Origin: Pseudomonas oryzihabitans | GTDB lineage: Bacteria; Pseudomonadota; Gammaproteobacteria; Pseudomonadales; Pseudomonadaceae | Direction of reading: 5' to 3' | Assembly: GCF_014522265.1 (NCBI RefSeq) | Contig: NZ_CP017024.1 | Coordinates: 655,501 to 719,500 of the forward strand | DNA: 64,000 bases | Shown here: positions 36,466 to 46,165 of the stretch, piece by piece | Numbering within the stretch: position 1 is the first letter of the stretch | How the letters are laid out: every line of letters begins with the position of its first letter | Notes under the pieces: model-generated | Databases searched by the model: none | Seen by the model: the letters and a program-made list of their open reading frames with translations, nothing else | What the model was told of the DNA's origin: nothing | Translations under genes and position numbers: made by a program

Positions 36466-37038
36466 ATGAATCCCGCTTCCCTGATGTTCCTGGCCTTCGC
36501 CATGTCCACCGATGCCTTTGCCGCCGCCGTCGGCAAGGGTGCCAGCCTGCACAAGCCCTGCCTGCGCGAAGCCCTGCGTACCGGCGCCATCTTCGGCGTC
36601 ATCGAAGCCATCACCCCGGTGATCGGCTGGGCCGTCGGCCTCACCGCCGCCCAGTACGTCCAGCCCTGGGATCACTGGATCGCCTTCACCCTGCTCTCCG
36701 TGCTCGGCCTGCGCATGATCTGGGCCGGCTTCGGCGCGCCCGAGGCCGAAGAGGAAAAGCCCCGCCAGCATTCCTTCATGCTGCTCGCCCTGACCGCCGT
36801 GGCCACCAGTATCGATGCCCTCGCCGTGGGCGTGGGCCTGGCCTTCATCGACGTCAACATCATCACCGCCGCCCTGGCCATTGGCCTCGCCACCATGATC
36901 ATGGTCACCACCGGCGTGATGCTGGGCCGGGTGATGGGCAATCTGGTCGGCAAGCGCGCGGAGATGCTCGGTGGCGTGGTGCTGATCGTGATCGGCGCGG
37001 CCATCCTCCACGAGCACCTGGCCACCGTGGCCAGCTGA
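36466..37038 (+). CDS. mntP: Manganese efflux pump
   Basis: Inner-membrane Mn2+ exporter, 190 residues and six helices, made of two homologous halves. The conserved metal-site residues are in [17 protein letters not shown] (helix 1) and [16 protein letters not shown] (helix 4). [20 protein letters not shown] and [11 protein letters not shown] follow the family closely. The upstream in-frame start at 36325 lies inside the riboswitch and is rejected; the ATG at 36466 gives the E. coli-like N-terminus, although the ribosome site is weak. A yybP-ykoY riboswitch controls it. Confidence 0.95.
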   Translation: MNPASLMFLAFAMSTDAFAAAVGKGASLHKPCLREALRTGAIFGVIEAITPVIGWAVGLTAAQYVQPWDHWIAFTLLSVLGLRMIWAGFGAPEAEEEKPRQHSFMLLALTAVATSIDALAVGVGLAFIDVNIITAALAIGLATMIMVTTGVMLGRVMGNLVGKRAEMLGGVVLIVIGAAILHEHLATVAS

Positions 37039-37874
37039 TGGCCCGGCCCTGGCGTAGCGCCCTCCTCGTCCTGGCCGCCCTGCTGCTGGCAGCCTTGGGC
37101 TTTCTCGCCTGGCAGCGCTTCTGGCCGGCCCAGGCCGCTCCGGGCTGGCGCTACGAAGTGGCCCATGGCGACATCGCCAAGGCCAGTGCCCTGGCCTGGC
37201 AGGGCGATGCCCTGCTCACCGCGGAAGAACTCAAGGACGGCAAGGGCCGGCTGCTGCGCATCGATGCCCAGGGCCGGCGCAGCGTGCTCAGCGAGGGGCT
37301 GTACAAGCCCGATGGCCTGGTGCCCTACCGCAACGGTTTCGCCTACAGCCAGGAAGGTGGCACCCACCCCATCCGCTGGTTCGACGCCGCCGGCAGTCGC
37401 GATCTCTTCACCGGGATCAACGCCCAGGGCCTCTGGGCCGAAGGCGAGCGGCTCTATGCCGTGGAAGACCGCAAGGGCGAAGGGCGCCTGCTGCGTTACG
37501 ACGCCGCCGATGGCAGCCTGACCGTGCTGCGCGACCACCTGAACGAGGCGGAGTCCTTTACCCGTTGCCCGGATGGCACGGCCTTCTATACCGAGAAAGC
37601 CCGCGGCCTGGTGCGTCAGTTGAGCGACGACGGCCGTGATCCGCCGGCGCTGAGCGAACTGCGCGAGCCGAGTTTTCTGCTCTGCGACCGGCGCGGCCTG
37701 TGGATCAGCGAAGACTCCACCCACCGCGCCCGCCTGCTGCTCTGGGATCGCCAGTCAGCCCCGCGCGCCATCCTGACCTTCCTACGCGCGCCCCAGGCCT
37801 TGCTGCCACGGGGCGACGGCTACCTGCTGGCCGAAGGCGGACGCAACCGCATCATCGCCCTCGAGCCGCGTTAG
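37038..37874 (+). CDS. Membrane-anchored beta-propeller-like hypothetical protein
   Basis: Protein of 278 residues with one N-terminal hydrophobic anchor or uncleaved signal (about 8-26, ALLVLAALLLAALGFLAW). The rest is a run of about 40-residue repeats of strand-rich sequence (LLRIDAQGRRSVLSEGLYKPDGLV, quoted by its parts LLRIDAQG and YKPDGLV; GINAQGLWAEGERLYAVED), like SMP-30/NHL-type propellers. No catalytic residues can be named. Its ATG overlaps the mntP stop by 1 nt, so it is translated with the manganese pump and likely shares the riboswitch. Link to manganese is inference. Confidence 0.7.
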   Translation: MARPWRSALLVLAALLLAALGFLAWQRFWPAQAAPGWRYEVAHGDIAKASALAWQGDALLTAEELKDGKGRLLRIDAQGRRSVLSEGLYKPDGLVPYRNGFAYSQEGGTHPIRWFDAAGSRDLFTGINAQGLWAEGERLYAVEDRKGEGRLLRYDAADGSLTVLRDHLNEAESFTRCPDGTAFYTEKARGLVRQLSDDGRDPPALSELREPSFLLCDRRGLWISEDSTHRARLLLWDRQSAPRAILTFLRAPQALLPRGDGYLLAEGGRNRIIALEPR

Positions 37875-38413
37875 CGCATGCGCTTCAGGGTATCGTCCCT
37901 GCGCACCAGGTGATGCCAGAGCGCGGCCAGCACGTGCAGGCCGATCACCCAGTAGAAGGCCTTGCCCAGCCAGAGGTGCACGCCCTTGAGCGTCTTCGCC
38001 AGTTCCGGGTCAACCGGGAAGGGCGAAGGCAGCGCCCAGGTGCTGGAAGGGATCTTGACCGCGCCGATGGTCAGCCAGACGGTGAACAGTCCGAGCAGCG
38101 GCTGGGCCAGCAGAAAGGCATAGAGCCCGTAGTGGGTCAGCCGGCCGACGGTCTCCAGGCTCTTCGCCAGCGGCGGCGTGATCGGCGGTACCGGATGGCG
38201 GTGGCGCACCAGCAGTCGCGGCAGGACCAGCGCCAGGACCAGCAGGCCGACCCAGAAATGACTGAGCACCACCCACTGGCGCTCCAGCGAGCCCCGTTCG
38301 AACTGCCCGCGATTGAGGATCAGTACATAGGCCAGCAGTACCAGCAGGGCCATGAGCCAGTGCAGCAGCCGGGCGCTGCGCGCATAGCGGGAAACAGGAG
38401 AAGCGGAAGGCAT
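37871..38413 (-). CDS. Cytochrome b561-family protein
   Basis: Inner-membrane di-haem cytochrome b of 180 residues with four helices. Haem-ligand His residues are placed as in bacterial b561: RLLHWLMALL near 17, LSHFWVGLLVL near 50, GLYAFLLAQP region and GVHLWLGKAFYWVIGLHVLAALWHH near 145-165 (several His; quoted by GVHLWLG and GLHVLAALWHH). Such proteins move electrons between quinol and periplasmic acceptors; some act as superoxide oxidases. It is convergent with the propeller-protein gene and shares the tetranucleotide TTAG for both stops. Confidence 0.88.
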   Translation of the reverse strand: MPSASPVSRYARSARLLHWLMALLVLLAYVLILNRGQFERGSLERQWVVLSHFWVGLLVLALVLPRLLVRHRHPVPPITPPLAKSLETVGRLTHYGLYAFLLAQPLLGLFTVWLTIGAVKIPSSTWALPSPFPVDPELAKTLKGVHLWLGKAFYWVIGLHVLAALWHHLVRRDDTLKRMR

Positions 38414-38491
38414 GACGGGATCCTGCTACTGAGGTGAAGAGGCGCCGGCAGTGTAGCGGCGCCCGGGAGTTGAAGGTATGGGTGCAAGGCT

Positions 38492-40165
38492 CTAGCCACA
38501 GGGGTTTTCCGCGGTATCCAGCAGCAGCTTGCTCAACTGCTGTGGCGGCTGGTGCACCAGGCCGGTGGGTGATTCGCAGACGCGCTGTACGAAGTTGTCG
38601 CTGAACAGGAGCTTGCCATGGACGAAGTGTTCGTCGGGGCGGCGATTGGGATTGTCGAGGCGGGTCCCCAGGCGCTCCGCCAGCCAGCTGCCGGCCTCGT
38701 AGTGGCTGATCCAGCGTTCGCCGCGCAGGTCGTCCAGCGTCTTGGCCGGAGCGTCCCGCGCCACCACGATCACCGGTACGTCGCTGACTTCGGGCACCAG
38801 ATCGTTGTGCCCCCAGTGACCACCCTCCCCCAGTCGCTGGCCGTGATCGCCGGTGATGATCAGATAGCGCTCACCCTCCAGGCGATCGAAATCGGCGAGG
38901 ATCTCGGCGAGCAGGCCATCGAGATAGTGTAGGGAATTGTCATAGGCATTGGCCTGGCCCTCGGCCCCGCTATCCGGCCAGGGCGCCGGGGTGCTCTCGT
39001 GCCGGTAGTTCTGCGCATAGGGCAGGTGCGCGGTGCGCAGATTCAGCACCACGAAGTTGCGCGGCGCCCACTGCTGCTCGTCGAGGATCTCCAGCAGGGC
39101 GCGATCCTGGCGCTGCAGGAAGCGCAGCGGATGGTCCTCGCGGGTAATGGAGACGTCCAGGTAGCGACTGCCCAGGTGCGCCAGTAGCTTGGACTCCTGG
39201 GACGACAGCCAATGGGTGCGAAAGCCGGCGGCCTGGGCGAAGCGGAACAGATTGATCTCGCCGCTGCGCAGGCGCTGGTCCTGGCCCGGTTCGCGGATCG
39301 GATTGAGCAGATAGGGCAGGCTCACGTCAGTGGCCACCCCCGCCGCGATACCGGGTCGGATCAGCGCCTGGGGATTGGCCGCCAGGTAGGCCGACAGCCT
39401 GGGGCTGGTATCGCGCGGGTAGCCAAAGGCGCCCAGGCGATCGCTGCGCAGGGAATCGGCCACCACCAGCCAGACATGCCGCGCAGTGCTGGGTATGGGG
39501 GCCAGGCCATAGGGTGCATAGGCGGTGGGCGGCAGGACGACATCGTCCCGCCCGGCCAGGCGCACCGCCCAGGCGGAAAAGGCGTTGAGGCTGTTGTGCA
39601 GACCGCTGCGACTGGGACTGGGCACGAAGGCGTCGAGGTTGCGGTAGGTGGCGCGATAGGGTTTGGACAGCAGCACCGCGGCGATCAGCAGCAGCGCCCA
39701 GCGACTGGCCGGCAGCGGTACCCGGCCTGGCAGCTGGAGATGCAGGGTGAGCAGCAGGCCATAGGGCAGGCCCACGCAGAGCAGCACCGGCCAGTGTTCG
39801 GGCAGGCTGAGCCACAGCGTCTGGCGCACCTCGGCGGTATCGCCCAGCAGGGCCTGGATGTCGATGGCGCTGAGCGGCTCGCCGAAGAAACTCAGGTTGC
39901 CCAGCTGCAGCAGCTGCATCAGCGCGAATCCCAGCAGGATGACCGCCGCCAGGCGCGGCAGGTTGCTCAGCCAGAGCGCCAGGCTGAACACCCAGAGCGC
40001 GGCGACATAGCCCGCTTCCAGCTCGGCGCGGTTGTTTGGCGTGAAGCCTTGCTGCAGGACGTCGTCGGCCAGCAACAGCAGGCAACTCAGGCTGCTGAGC
40101 AGCAGCAGATTGCGCCAGGGCCGCCAGCCCGAGGCGCGCGGGCGGGAGAAGGCTGCGAGCAGCAT
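38492..40165 (-). CDS. Phosphoethanolamine transferase-like sulfatase-fold membrane enzyme
   Basis: Inner-membrane enzyme of 557 residues with five N-terminal helices (about residues 15-170) and a periplasmic alkaline-phosphatase-superfamily domain. LVVADSLRSDRLGAFGYPR near residue 235 holds the likely nucleophile (Ser) and first metal Asp. ITGDHGQRLGEGGHWGHND near 445 carries the second metal site. EptA/CptA-type enzymes transfer phosphoethanolamine to lipid A or core sugars and change polymyxin sensitivity. The usual nucleophile is Thr in GETAR, so a different donor or acceptor (for example phosphoglycerol) is possible. The start is uncertain: ATG at 40165, or TTG at 40204 without a ribosome site. 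A PmrA-like box lies upstream, but its promoter features point the other way. Confidence 0.78.
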   Translation of the reverse strand: MLLAAFSRPRASGWRPWRNLLLLSSLSCLLLLADDVLQQGFTPNNRAELEAGYVAALWVFSLALWLSNLPRLAAVILLGFALMQLLQLGNLSFFGEPLSAIDIQALLGDTAEVRQTLWLSLPEHWPVLLCVGLPYGLLLTLHLQLPGRVPLPASRWALLLIAAVLLSKPYRATYRNLDAFVPSPSRSGLHNSLNAFSAWAVRLAGRDDVVLPPTAYAPYGLAPIPSTARHVWLVVADSLRSDRLGAFGYPRDTSPRLSAYLAANPQALIRPGIAAGVATDVSLPYLLNPIREPGQDQRLRSGEINLFRFAQAAGFRTHWLSSQESKLLAHLGSRYLDVSITREDHPLRFLQRQDRALLEILDEQQWAPRNFVVLNLRTAHLPYAQNYRHESTPAPWPDSGAEGQANAYDNSLHYLDGLLAEILADFDRLEGERYLIITGDHGQRLGEGGHWGHNDLVPEVSDVPVIVVARDAPAKTLDDLRGERWISHYEAGSWLAERLGTRLDNPNRRPDEHFVHGKLLFSDNFVQRVCESPTGLVHQPPQQLSKLLLDTAENPCG

Positions 40166-40255
40166 CAGGGTGCCCTGCGTACGCGCGAGGAAAGGCAAAG
40201 GCAAGCGGGCATGGCGGGCTCCAGCGACAGGGAGCCGCTACCCTGAGGGGCGAAC

Positions 40256-40291
40256 CTTAATGAAGTCTTAGCGGCTCATGCGCGGTAACAG
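40256..40291 (+). promoter_or_regulatory. PmrA-like box and conserved promoter core, copy 1
   Basis: CTTAAT-GAAGT-CTTAGC (40256-40272) is a direct repeat of the PmrA/BasR type (CTTAAT-N5-CTTAAT). GGTAACAG starts 17 nt after the start of the second repeat (40284-40291). The same arrangement with the same spacing recurs at 42245. It lies between the phosphoethanolamine transferase-like gene (-) and the CDF exporter gene (+). Confidence 0.65.
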
Positions 40292-40408
40292 ATGAGCCGA
40301 GAGGTCAGATACCAGCCGACCGGCTTGACCCTGAAGTCACTTCAGGCTTCAGGATAATCGGCAAAGGGCCTTTGCCCTCTGCCTCCTCAACGCTTCGGAG
40401 ACCTGTAG

Positions 40409-41385
<977 letters not shown>

Positions 41386-41389
<4 letters not shown>

Positions 41390-41934
41390 TCACGCGGGGA
41401 AGACTCATCCAGCGGGCGGCGGCGACCGGTCAGCATCGACAGCGGCAGGTTGTCGCCCACCCGCAGGCTTTCCACCACGGCGGCCACGGCATGCAGGCAG
41501 ACCAGCGCCAGCAGGCCGTTGGCGAACAGCGCGTGCAGGTCTTCGGGCCAGTCGGCACCCCAGAGGGCATCCACCTCGCGCATGAGAAAGCCGGTGACGC
41601 CCAGGCCGCCGATGGCAGCCATCATCAGCAGCATCACCAGGGCGCCCAGGGGCGAATGGCCGAGGCGATGATGGGGCCGCCCCTGCCAGAGATCACGCAG
41701 GTGAGCGCTCAGCCGCGCACGGGTCGGCCAGCAGTCGCTCCAGCGCGCGCTGCGCGGGCCGACGAAGCCCCAGACCAGCCGCACCAGCAGCCAGGCACTG
41801 GCGTAGTAGCCGATCCAGCGGTGCCAGAAGGCGCCCTTCTCGTTGAAGAAATAGTTGGCGAAGAAGGCGGCGGCGACCGACAGGTGGAACAGCCGTACCA
41901 GGGGGTCCCAGAGCCGCACGGTCGCCGTCTTCAT
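41386..41934 (-). CDS. Cytochrome b561-type membrane protein
   Basis: Inner-membrane cytochrome b of 182 residues with four predicted helices. VRLWDPLVRLFHLSVAAAFF near residue 6 and the paired His residues (FHLSVA, WHRWIGYY, LHALFANGLLALVCLHAVAA) are the haem ligands of this subfamily. Its ATG overlaps the stop of the PepSY gene by 1 nt, so the two are co-translated. Genes of this pair often stand beside a QseBC/PmrAB-like two-component system, as here. It probably passes electrons to a periplasmic partner. Stop shared (CTAG) with the CDF gene. Confidence 0.9.
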
Positions 41935-42200
41935 CAGCTGCCGATCTCGCTCTTGACCGCCTTGCCGCTCACCGGGTCGTGATAGATCTCGACCTTGCGC
42001 TTGTCCTTGTCGAAGCCGTAGATCTCGTAGCAGTTGCCCTTGGTGATCTTGAATTTCTTGATCTCGTAGCCCTGGTCACGCAGCTGCGCCTGGAATTTCT
42101 CGGCGTCCTGCCAGGTGGACTTGTCCGCCTGGGTGCACTGGGGTTCGGCGGCAAGGGCCAAGGGACTTGCGAACAGCAACGGCAGCAGCAGGCGGCGCAT
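41934..42200 (-). CDS. Periplasmic PepSY-domain protein
   Basis: Exported protein of 88 residues. Signal peptide MRRLLLPLLFASPLALA, then one PepSY domain (DAEKFQAQLRDQGYEIKKFK, CYEIYGFDKDKRKVEIYHD). Two Cys residues (22 and 57) may pair. PepSY proteins of this size are found with cytochrome b561 and two-component genes and may act as a metal- or peptide-responsive inhibitor; the function is not established. The intergenic region towards the response regulator contains the second PmrA-like box. Confidence 0.88.
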   Translation of the reverse strand: MRRLLLPLLFASPLALAAEPQCTQADKSTWQDAEKFQAQLRDQGYEIKKFKITKGNCYEIYGFDKDKRKVEIYHDPVSGKAVKSEIGS

Positions 42201-42244
42201 GGCGACACTCCTCGTGGTTGGAGTGGCCAGACTCGGCGCCGAAG

Positions 42245-42280
42245 CTTAATGCAGTCTTAGGACGCAACGCCCGGTAACAG
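42245..42280 (+). promoter_or_regulatory. PmrA-like box and conserved promoter core, copy 2
   Basis: CTTAAT-GCAGT-CTTAGG (42245-42261) followed by GGTAACAG at 42273-42280, again 17 nt after the start of the second repeat. It lies 93 bp before the response-regulator start, so autoregulation is likely. Confidence 0.7.
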
Positions 42281-42353
42281 TTGCCCCTGCCGGTGCGCCA
42301 GGACGCCGGCGATGATGGCGCCCTGGCGGCATTGCCGAGAGAGGAAGGCGATC

Positions 42354-43019
42354 GTGCGGGTACTGCTGGTGGAAGACGACGCGGCCCTGGCCCAGGGCAT
42401 TCGCATGGCCCTGCGCGGCGAGGGCTATACCCTGGACTGGGTGGCTGACGGCCTGGCCGCCGAGCACGCCCTGGCGTCCGAGCGCTTCGACCTGGTGCTG
42501 CTGGACCTGGGCCTGCCGCGCCTCGACGGCCTCGACCTGCTGCGCCGCCTGCGCAGCCAGCCCGACGGCCAGGTGCCGGTGCTGGTGCTCACCTCTCGCG
42601 ACGCCAAGGCCGATCGCATCCAGGGCCTGGATGCCGGCGCCGACGACTACCTGGTCAAGCCCTGCGACCTGGACGAACTCAAGGCACGCCTGCGCGCCCT
42701 GATCCGCCGCAGCTGTGGTCGCGCGCAACCGCTGCTGGAGCACGCCGGCATCAGCCTCGATCCGGCCAGCCAGGTGGTGCACTACCACGGCGCCGAGGTG
42801 GCGGTGACGCCCATGGAATACCAGCTGCTGCACCAGTTGCTGCTGCGACCGGGCGCCGTCATCACCCGCGAGCGGCTGAGCAACGCCCTCTATGGCTGGC
42901 AGGAAGCCGCCTCGGGCAACACCCTGGAAGTGCTCATCCACAACCTGCGCAAGAAACTCGACAGCGGCCTGATCCGCACCGTGCGCGGGGTGGGCTATCT
43001 GCTGGAGCGTCAGCCATGA
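42354..43019 (+). CDS. OmpR-family response regulator (PmrA/QseB-like)
   Basis: DNA-binding response regulator of 221 residues. The receiver begins MRVLLVEDDAALAQGIRMAL, with the acceptor Asp 51 in VLLDLGLPRLDG and Lys in LVKPCDLDEL. The winged-helix domain has TPMEYQLLHQLLLRPG, RERLSNALYGW and IRTVRGVGYLLE. The PmrA/QseB subgroup is indicated by ALYGW. The GTG at 42354 follows GAGAGGAAGG and is preferred over 42312. It overlaps the sensor gene by 4 bp. Two boxes resembling its family's site lie in the module, one before its own gene. Confidence 0.93.
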   Translation: MRVLLVEDDAALAQGIRMALRGEGYTLDWVADGLAAEHALASERFDLVLLDLGLPRLDGLDLLRRLRSQPDGQVPVLVLTSRDAKADRIQGLDAGADDYLVKPCDLDELKARLRALIRRSCGRAQPLLEHAGISLDPASQVVHYHGAEVAVTPMEYQLLHQLLLRPGAVITRERLSNALYGWQEAASGNTLEVLIHNLRKKLDSGLIRTVRGVGYLLERQP

Positions 43020-44377
43020 TCGCCATCCGCACCCGCATCCTCGCGCCCACCCTGGCCCTGGTGCTGGCCGGCAGCCTGGCCCTCGCGCTGTTGGCCCTGC
43101 GCGACAGCCATCGCGAGATCGAGGGCATCTACGACGCCCAGCTGGTCCAGGGCGCGCGCCTGCTGGAAGGCCTGCTGCAGGCCGGCACGCCGGCGGCGGC
43201 CAGCTGGCCGGAGCTGATCCGAGTGTTCGATCGGGCCATGCAACCCGTGCCCGGCAGCGTGCCGGCGCACCCTTACGAGAACCAGCTGACCTTCCAGATC
43301 TGGACCGCCGATGGTCAGTTGCTGGCTCGTTCCGGCAATGCGCCGCGGCTGACCGAGGTGCCGCCAGAAGGACTGCACGAGGTGTTCGACAACGGACGCG
43401 AATGGTGCGGGATGCTGGTGCGTACCGCCGATGGCGGCCTGCGCATCTGGGTCGGCGAGCGCGAGGACCTGCGCCAGGACCTGATCCAGCGCATCGTCAG
43501 CCATACCCTCTGGCCGACCCTGGTGGGCCTGCCGCTGCTGGTCGGGGTGCTCTGGCTGCTGCTGGGCTGGGGCCTGCGACCGCTGCAGGACTTCGCCCGC
43601 GGCCTGCGCGCGCGTGACCCGCACAGTCTGGCGCCGCTGCCGGGCGGCCCGCTGCCGCCGGAATTGCAACCCATGCGCGGCGCCCTGGATCACCAGCTTG
43701 CCCAGTTGCGCGCCCTGCTCGACCGGGAGCGGCGCTTCATCGCCGACGCCGCCCACGAATTGCGTACGCCGCTGGCGATCCTCGACCTGCATGCGCAGAA
43801 CGCCCAGCGCGCCGAGACGGCCGAGGAACGCGACGAAGCCCTGGGCTATCTGCGCCAGGGCGTTAGCCGGGCTACCCGCCTGGCCAGCCAGCTGCTGACC
43901 CTGGCGCGCCTGGAACCCGGCGCCACCCAGGTCCAGGCGCTGGACCTGGAGCCCCTGGTGCGCGAGGAGCTGGCGGAATTGACGCCCCTGGCACTGAAGC
44001 GGCAGGTGGAACTGGTATTGGCGGCCCAGGCCGGACCGGCGGTGCTGGGCGATCCGGACGCCATCGCCATCGCCCTGCAGAATCTGGTGACCAACGCCCT
44101 GGCCTTCGCCCCCGCCGGCAGTGCGGTGGAAGTCGGCATCGAAACCAGCCAGGACCAGGGCGTCTTGCTGCGGGTGGAGGATCGCGGCCCCGGGGTGGAC
44201 GAGGCCGAACTGACGCGGTTGTGCGATCGCTTCTACAGCGCCGGCAACCCCCAGGGCGCTGGGCTGGGGCTGGCCATCGTCGAGACCATCACCCGCCGCC
44301 TGGGCGGTGCCCTGAGCTTCAGCAATCGGGCGCGGGGCGGCTTTTGCGTGGAGTTGCGCCTGCCGCGCGCGGGCTAG
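43016..44377 (+). CDS. Sensor histidine kinase (PmrB/QseC-like)
   Basis: Inner-membrane sensor kinase of 453 residues. Helix 1 (about 8-28), a periplasmic domain of about 130 residues (2CSK_N-like, FDRAMQPVPGSVPAHPYENQ), helix 2 (about 163-186), a HAMP-like linker, then H-box DAAHELRTPLAIL with phospho-acceptor His 247, N-box NLVTNALAFAP and G-boxes EDRGPGVDE and GAGLGLAIV. It phosphorylates the regulator encoded 4 bp upstream. The periplasmic domain lacks an obvious acidic iron-binding ExxE cluster, so the signal may be something else. Its stop shares CTAG with the convergent MFS gene. Confidence 0.92.
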   Translation: MIAIRTRILAPTLALVLAGSLALALLALRDSHREIEGIYDAQLVQGARLLEGLLQAGTPAAASWPELIRVFDRAMQPVPGSVPAHPYENQLTFQIWTADGQLLARSGNAPRLTEVPPEGLHEVFDNGREWCGMLVRTADGGLRIWVGEREDLRQDLIQRIVSHTLWPTLVGLPLLVGVLWLLLGWGLRPLQDFARGLRARDPHSLAPLPGGPLPPELQPMRGALDHQLAQLRALLDRERRFIADAAHELRTPLAILDLHAQNAQRAETAEERDEALGYLRQGVSRATRLASQLLTLARLEPGATQVQALDLEPLVREELAELTPLALKRQVELVLAAQAGPAVLGDPDAIAIALQNLVTNALAFAPAGSAVEVGIETSQDQGVLLRVEDRGPGVDEAELTRLCDRFYSAGNPQGAGLGLAIVETITRRLGGALSFSNRARGGFCVELRLPRAG

Positions 44378-45588
44378 GCCTGCTGGCAACCGCGCGCCAG
44401 GACCGGCCGGGCGGGTCGGGTCAGGCGCAGGCCGAGGCCCATCAGCAGCACCACGCCCACAGCCATCAGTAGCCAGGCATTGGCCAGGCTGTCCAGATGG
44501 TCGCGCAGGATGCCGGCGGCCAGCGGCGCCAGGCTGGCGATCAGATAGCCACCGCCCTGGACGAAACCGAGCAAGGCACCGGCTTCGGCGGGATCGCGCA
44601 CCTGGTCCATCGCCAGGATCAGCGACAGCGGAAACAGCGCGCCGATGCCCAGGCCGAGCAGGATGGCGGTCGGCACCGCCAGTTGCAGCGGCGCCAGTGC
44701 CAGGCACAGCAACCCTACCAGCACCACGCCGAGCACCCCCAGCACCAGCGGCCGGCGATTGCGCAGCCGGGCGATGGTGGCCGACAGCAGCAGGCCGGCG
44801 CTGACCTCGGCGAGACTCACGCCGCCCAGCAGCAGGCCGCTGTCGGCCGGTTGCCAGCCGAGGCCGGTGTAGTACGGCGGCAGCCAGGCCAGCACTAGGG
44901 TATAGGCGGCGGTACCGATGCCGAAGAAGGCCAGCAGCAGCCAGGCCTGGCGCTGCCGCCAGGGTTGCGCGCGGGGTGCCGCGTGCTGCGCCGGCGCATC
45001 CGGACGCGCCAGGGCCAGCCAGACGCCGAGCGCCAGCAGCACCGGCAGGGTCCAGAGCGCCAGGCCCTGGGCCCAGCCCCACTGTTCGGCCAGGGGCGCG
45101 GCGGTGGCCGCCGCCACGGCCGCCCCACCCATGATGCCGGTGGTGTAGAGGCCCATCAGGGTGCTGGTGCGCTGCGGATGGCAGCGACGGATATAGGCGG
45201 GGATCAGCGCCTGTACCAGGGCGATACCGGCACCACCCAGACCGGCGGTGAGGATCAGCCCCAGGCCGCTCGGCTGTTCCCAGCGCAGCGCATTGGCCAG
45301 GGCCAGCAGCAGCAGGCCGAGGGCGATGCCACGGCGCTCGCCGAGCCAGGCCTGCAGCCGGGCGCCGCCCAGGGCGCAGAGACCCATGGCAGCGATGGGC
45401 AGGGTGGTCAGCGCCCCGGCGCCGCTGCCTTCCAGGCCGGTGGCGGCCTGGATGCCATCCAGCAACGGGCCGATGGCGGCCAGGATGGGTCTAAGGTTGA
45501 GACCAACCAGCAGCACCAGCAGCACGGCGAGAAAGGCGTCCTGGCGCGGCGCGGGTGTGGTCGGGGATGAAGGTGAAGCGGAAAGCAT
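44374..45588 (-). CDS. MFS transporter, CynX/NimT family
   Basis: Twelve-helix inner-membrane transporter of 404 residues. LVGLNLRPILAAIGPLLDGI near residue 28 and the motif LPIAAMGLCALGGARLQAWLG near 65 (given by LPIAAMGL and ARLQAWLG) are typical of the CynX/NimT group (cyanate or 2-nitroimidazole export in E. coli). The open frame reads on to 46191, but the ATG at 45588 follows GGAG and starts just before helix 1. It is divergent from a MarR gene with a shared palindromic operator. An AraC regulator of NimR type follows the MarR gene. Substrate unknown; drug or cyanate-like efflux is plausible. Confidence 0.88.
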   Translation of the reverse strand: MLSASPSSPTTPAPRQDAFLAVLLVLLVGLNLRPILAAIGPLLDGIQAATGLEGSGAGALTTLPIAAMGLCALGGARLQAWLGERRGIALGLLLLALANALRWEQPSGLGLILTAGLGGAGIALVQALIPAYIRRCHPQRTSTLMGLYTTGIMGGAAVAAATAAPLAEQWGWAQGLALWTLPVLLALGVWLALARPDAPAQHAAPRAQPWRQRQAWLLLAFFGIGTAAYTLVLAWLPPYYTGLGWQPADSGLLLGGVSLAEVSAGLLLSATIARLRNRRPLVLGVLGVVLVGLLCLALAPLQLAVPTAILLGLGIGALFPLSLILAMDQVRDPAEAGALLGFVQGGGYLIASLAPLAAGILRDHLDSLANAWLLMAVGVVLLMGLGLRLTRPARPVLARGCQQA

Positions 45589-45618
45589 GGACAATCTCCA
45601 GAATGACGCGGTATTTCT

Positions 45619-45649
45619 CTTGATGAGAAGTATCTTAACATCAAGATAT
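45619..45649. promoter_or_regulatory. Palindromic operator between MFS and MarR genes
   Basis: TCTTGATG (45619-45626) is the exact inverse of CATCAAGA (45640-45647), and TATCTT (45632-45637) of AAGATA (45644-45649). It sits in the 78-bp divergent promoter region, the expected place for MarR autorepression. Confidence 0.7.
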
Positions 45650-45666
45650 ATTCCCGAGGTAAGCCG

Positions 45667-46161
45667 ATGGCCGATCGCGCCGAGTTCGCCGTGGACCAGT
45701 GGCATCGCGAGCGCCCCGACCTGGATGCCCTGCCCATGCGCCTGGTGGGCCGCCTGGGTGAAGTGGCCCAGGTGCTCAATCGCGATGTGCTGCAGCCTTT
45801 TTTCGACGAGCACCGACTGCACTATGGCGAGTTCGATGTCCTGGCCACCCTGAGGCGAGCGGGCGAGCCCTACGCCCTGAGTCCCACGGTGCTCTATGAG
45901 TCGGCCATGATCTCCTCGGGCGGCATGACCAATCGCCTCGACCGCCTGGAGCGAGCCGGCCTGATCGAGCGGCGCAGGAATCCCGAGGATCGCCGCAGTA
46001 CCCTGGTGGCCCTCACCGCGGACGGCTTCGCCCTGATCGATGGCCTGATGGCCGCCCACGTCGACAACGAGCGCCGGGCCCTGGCGACGCTCAGCGAGGC
46101 CGAGCAGCAGCAGCTGGACGCCCTGCTGGGCAAGTGGCTGGCCAGCCGCGCGACGGCCTGA
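45667..46161 (+). CDS. MarR-family transcriptional regulator
   Basis: Cytoplasmic winged-helix repressor of 164 residues. The dimerisation N-terminus (VVGRLGEVAQVLNRDVLQPFF-like, starting LVGRLGEVAQ) precedes the DNA-binding part: FDVLATLRRAGEPYALSPTVL, SSGGMTNRLDRLERAGLIER and the wing RRNPEDRRSTLVALTADG with the conserved DxRS. CCCGAGGTAAGCCG precedes the ATG. It probably represses the divergent MFS gene and itself through the palindrome at 45619-45649. The AraC gene starts 4 bp after its stop, so the two are cotranscribed. Confidence 0.93.
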   Translation: MADRAEFAVDQWHRERPDLDALPMRLVGRLGEVAQVLNRDVLQPFFDEHRLHYGEFDVLATLRRAGEPYALSPTVLYESAMISSGGMTNRLDRLERAGLIERRRNPEDRRSTLVALTADGFALIDGLMAAHVDNERRALATLSEAEQQQLDALLGKWLASRATA

Positions 46162-46165
46162 CGCC

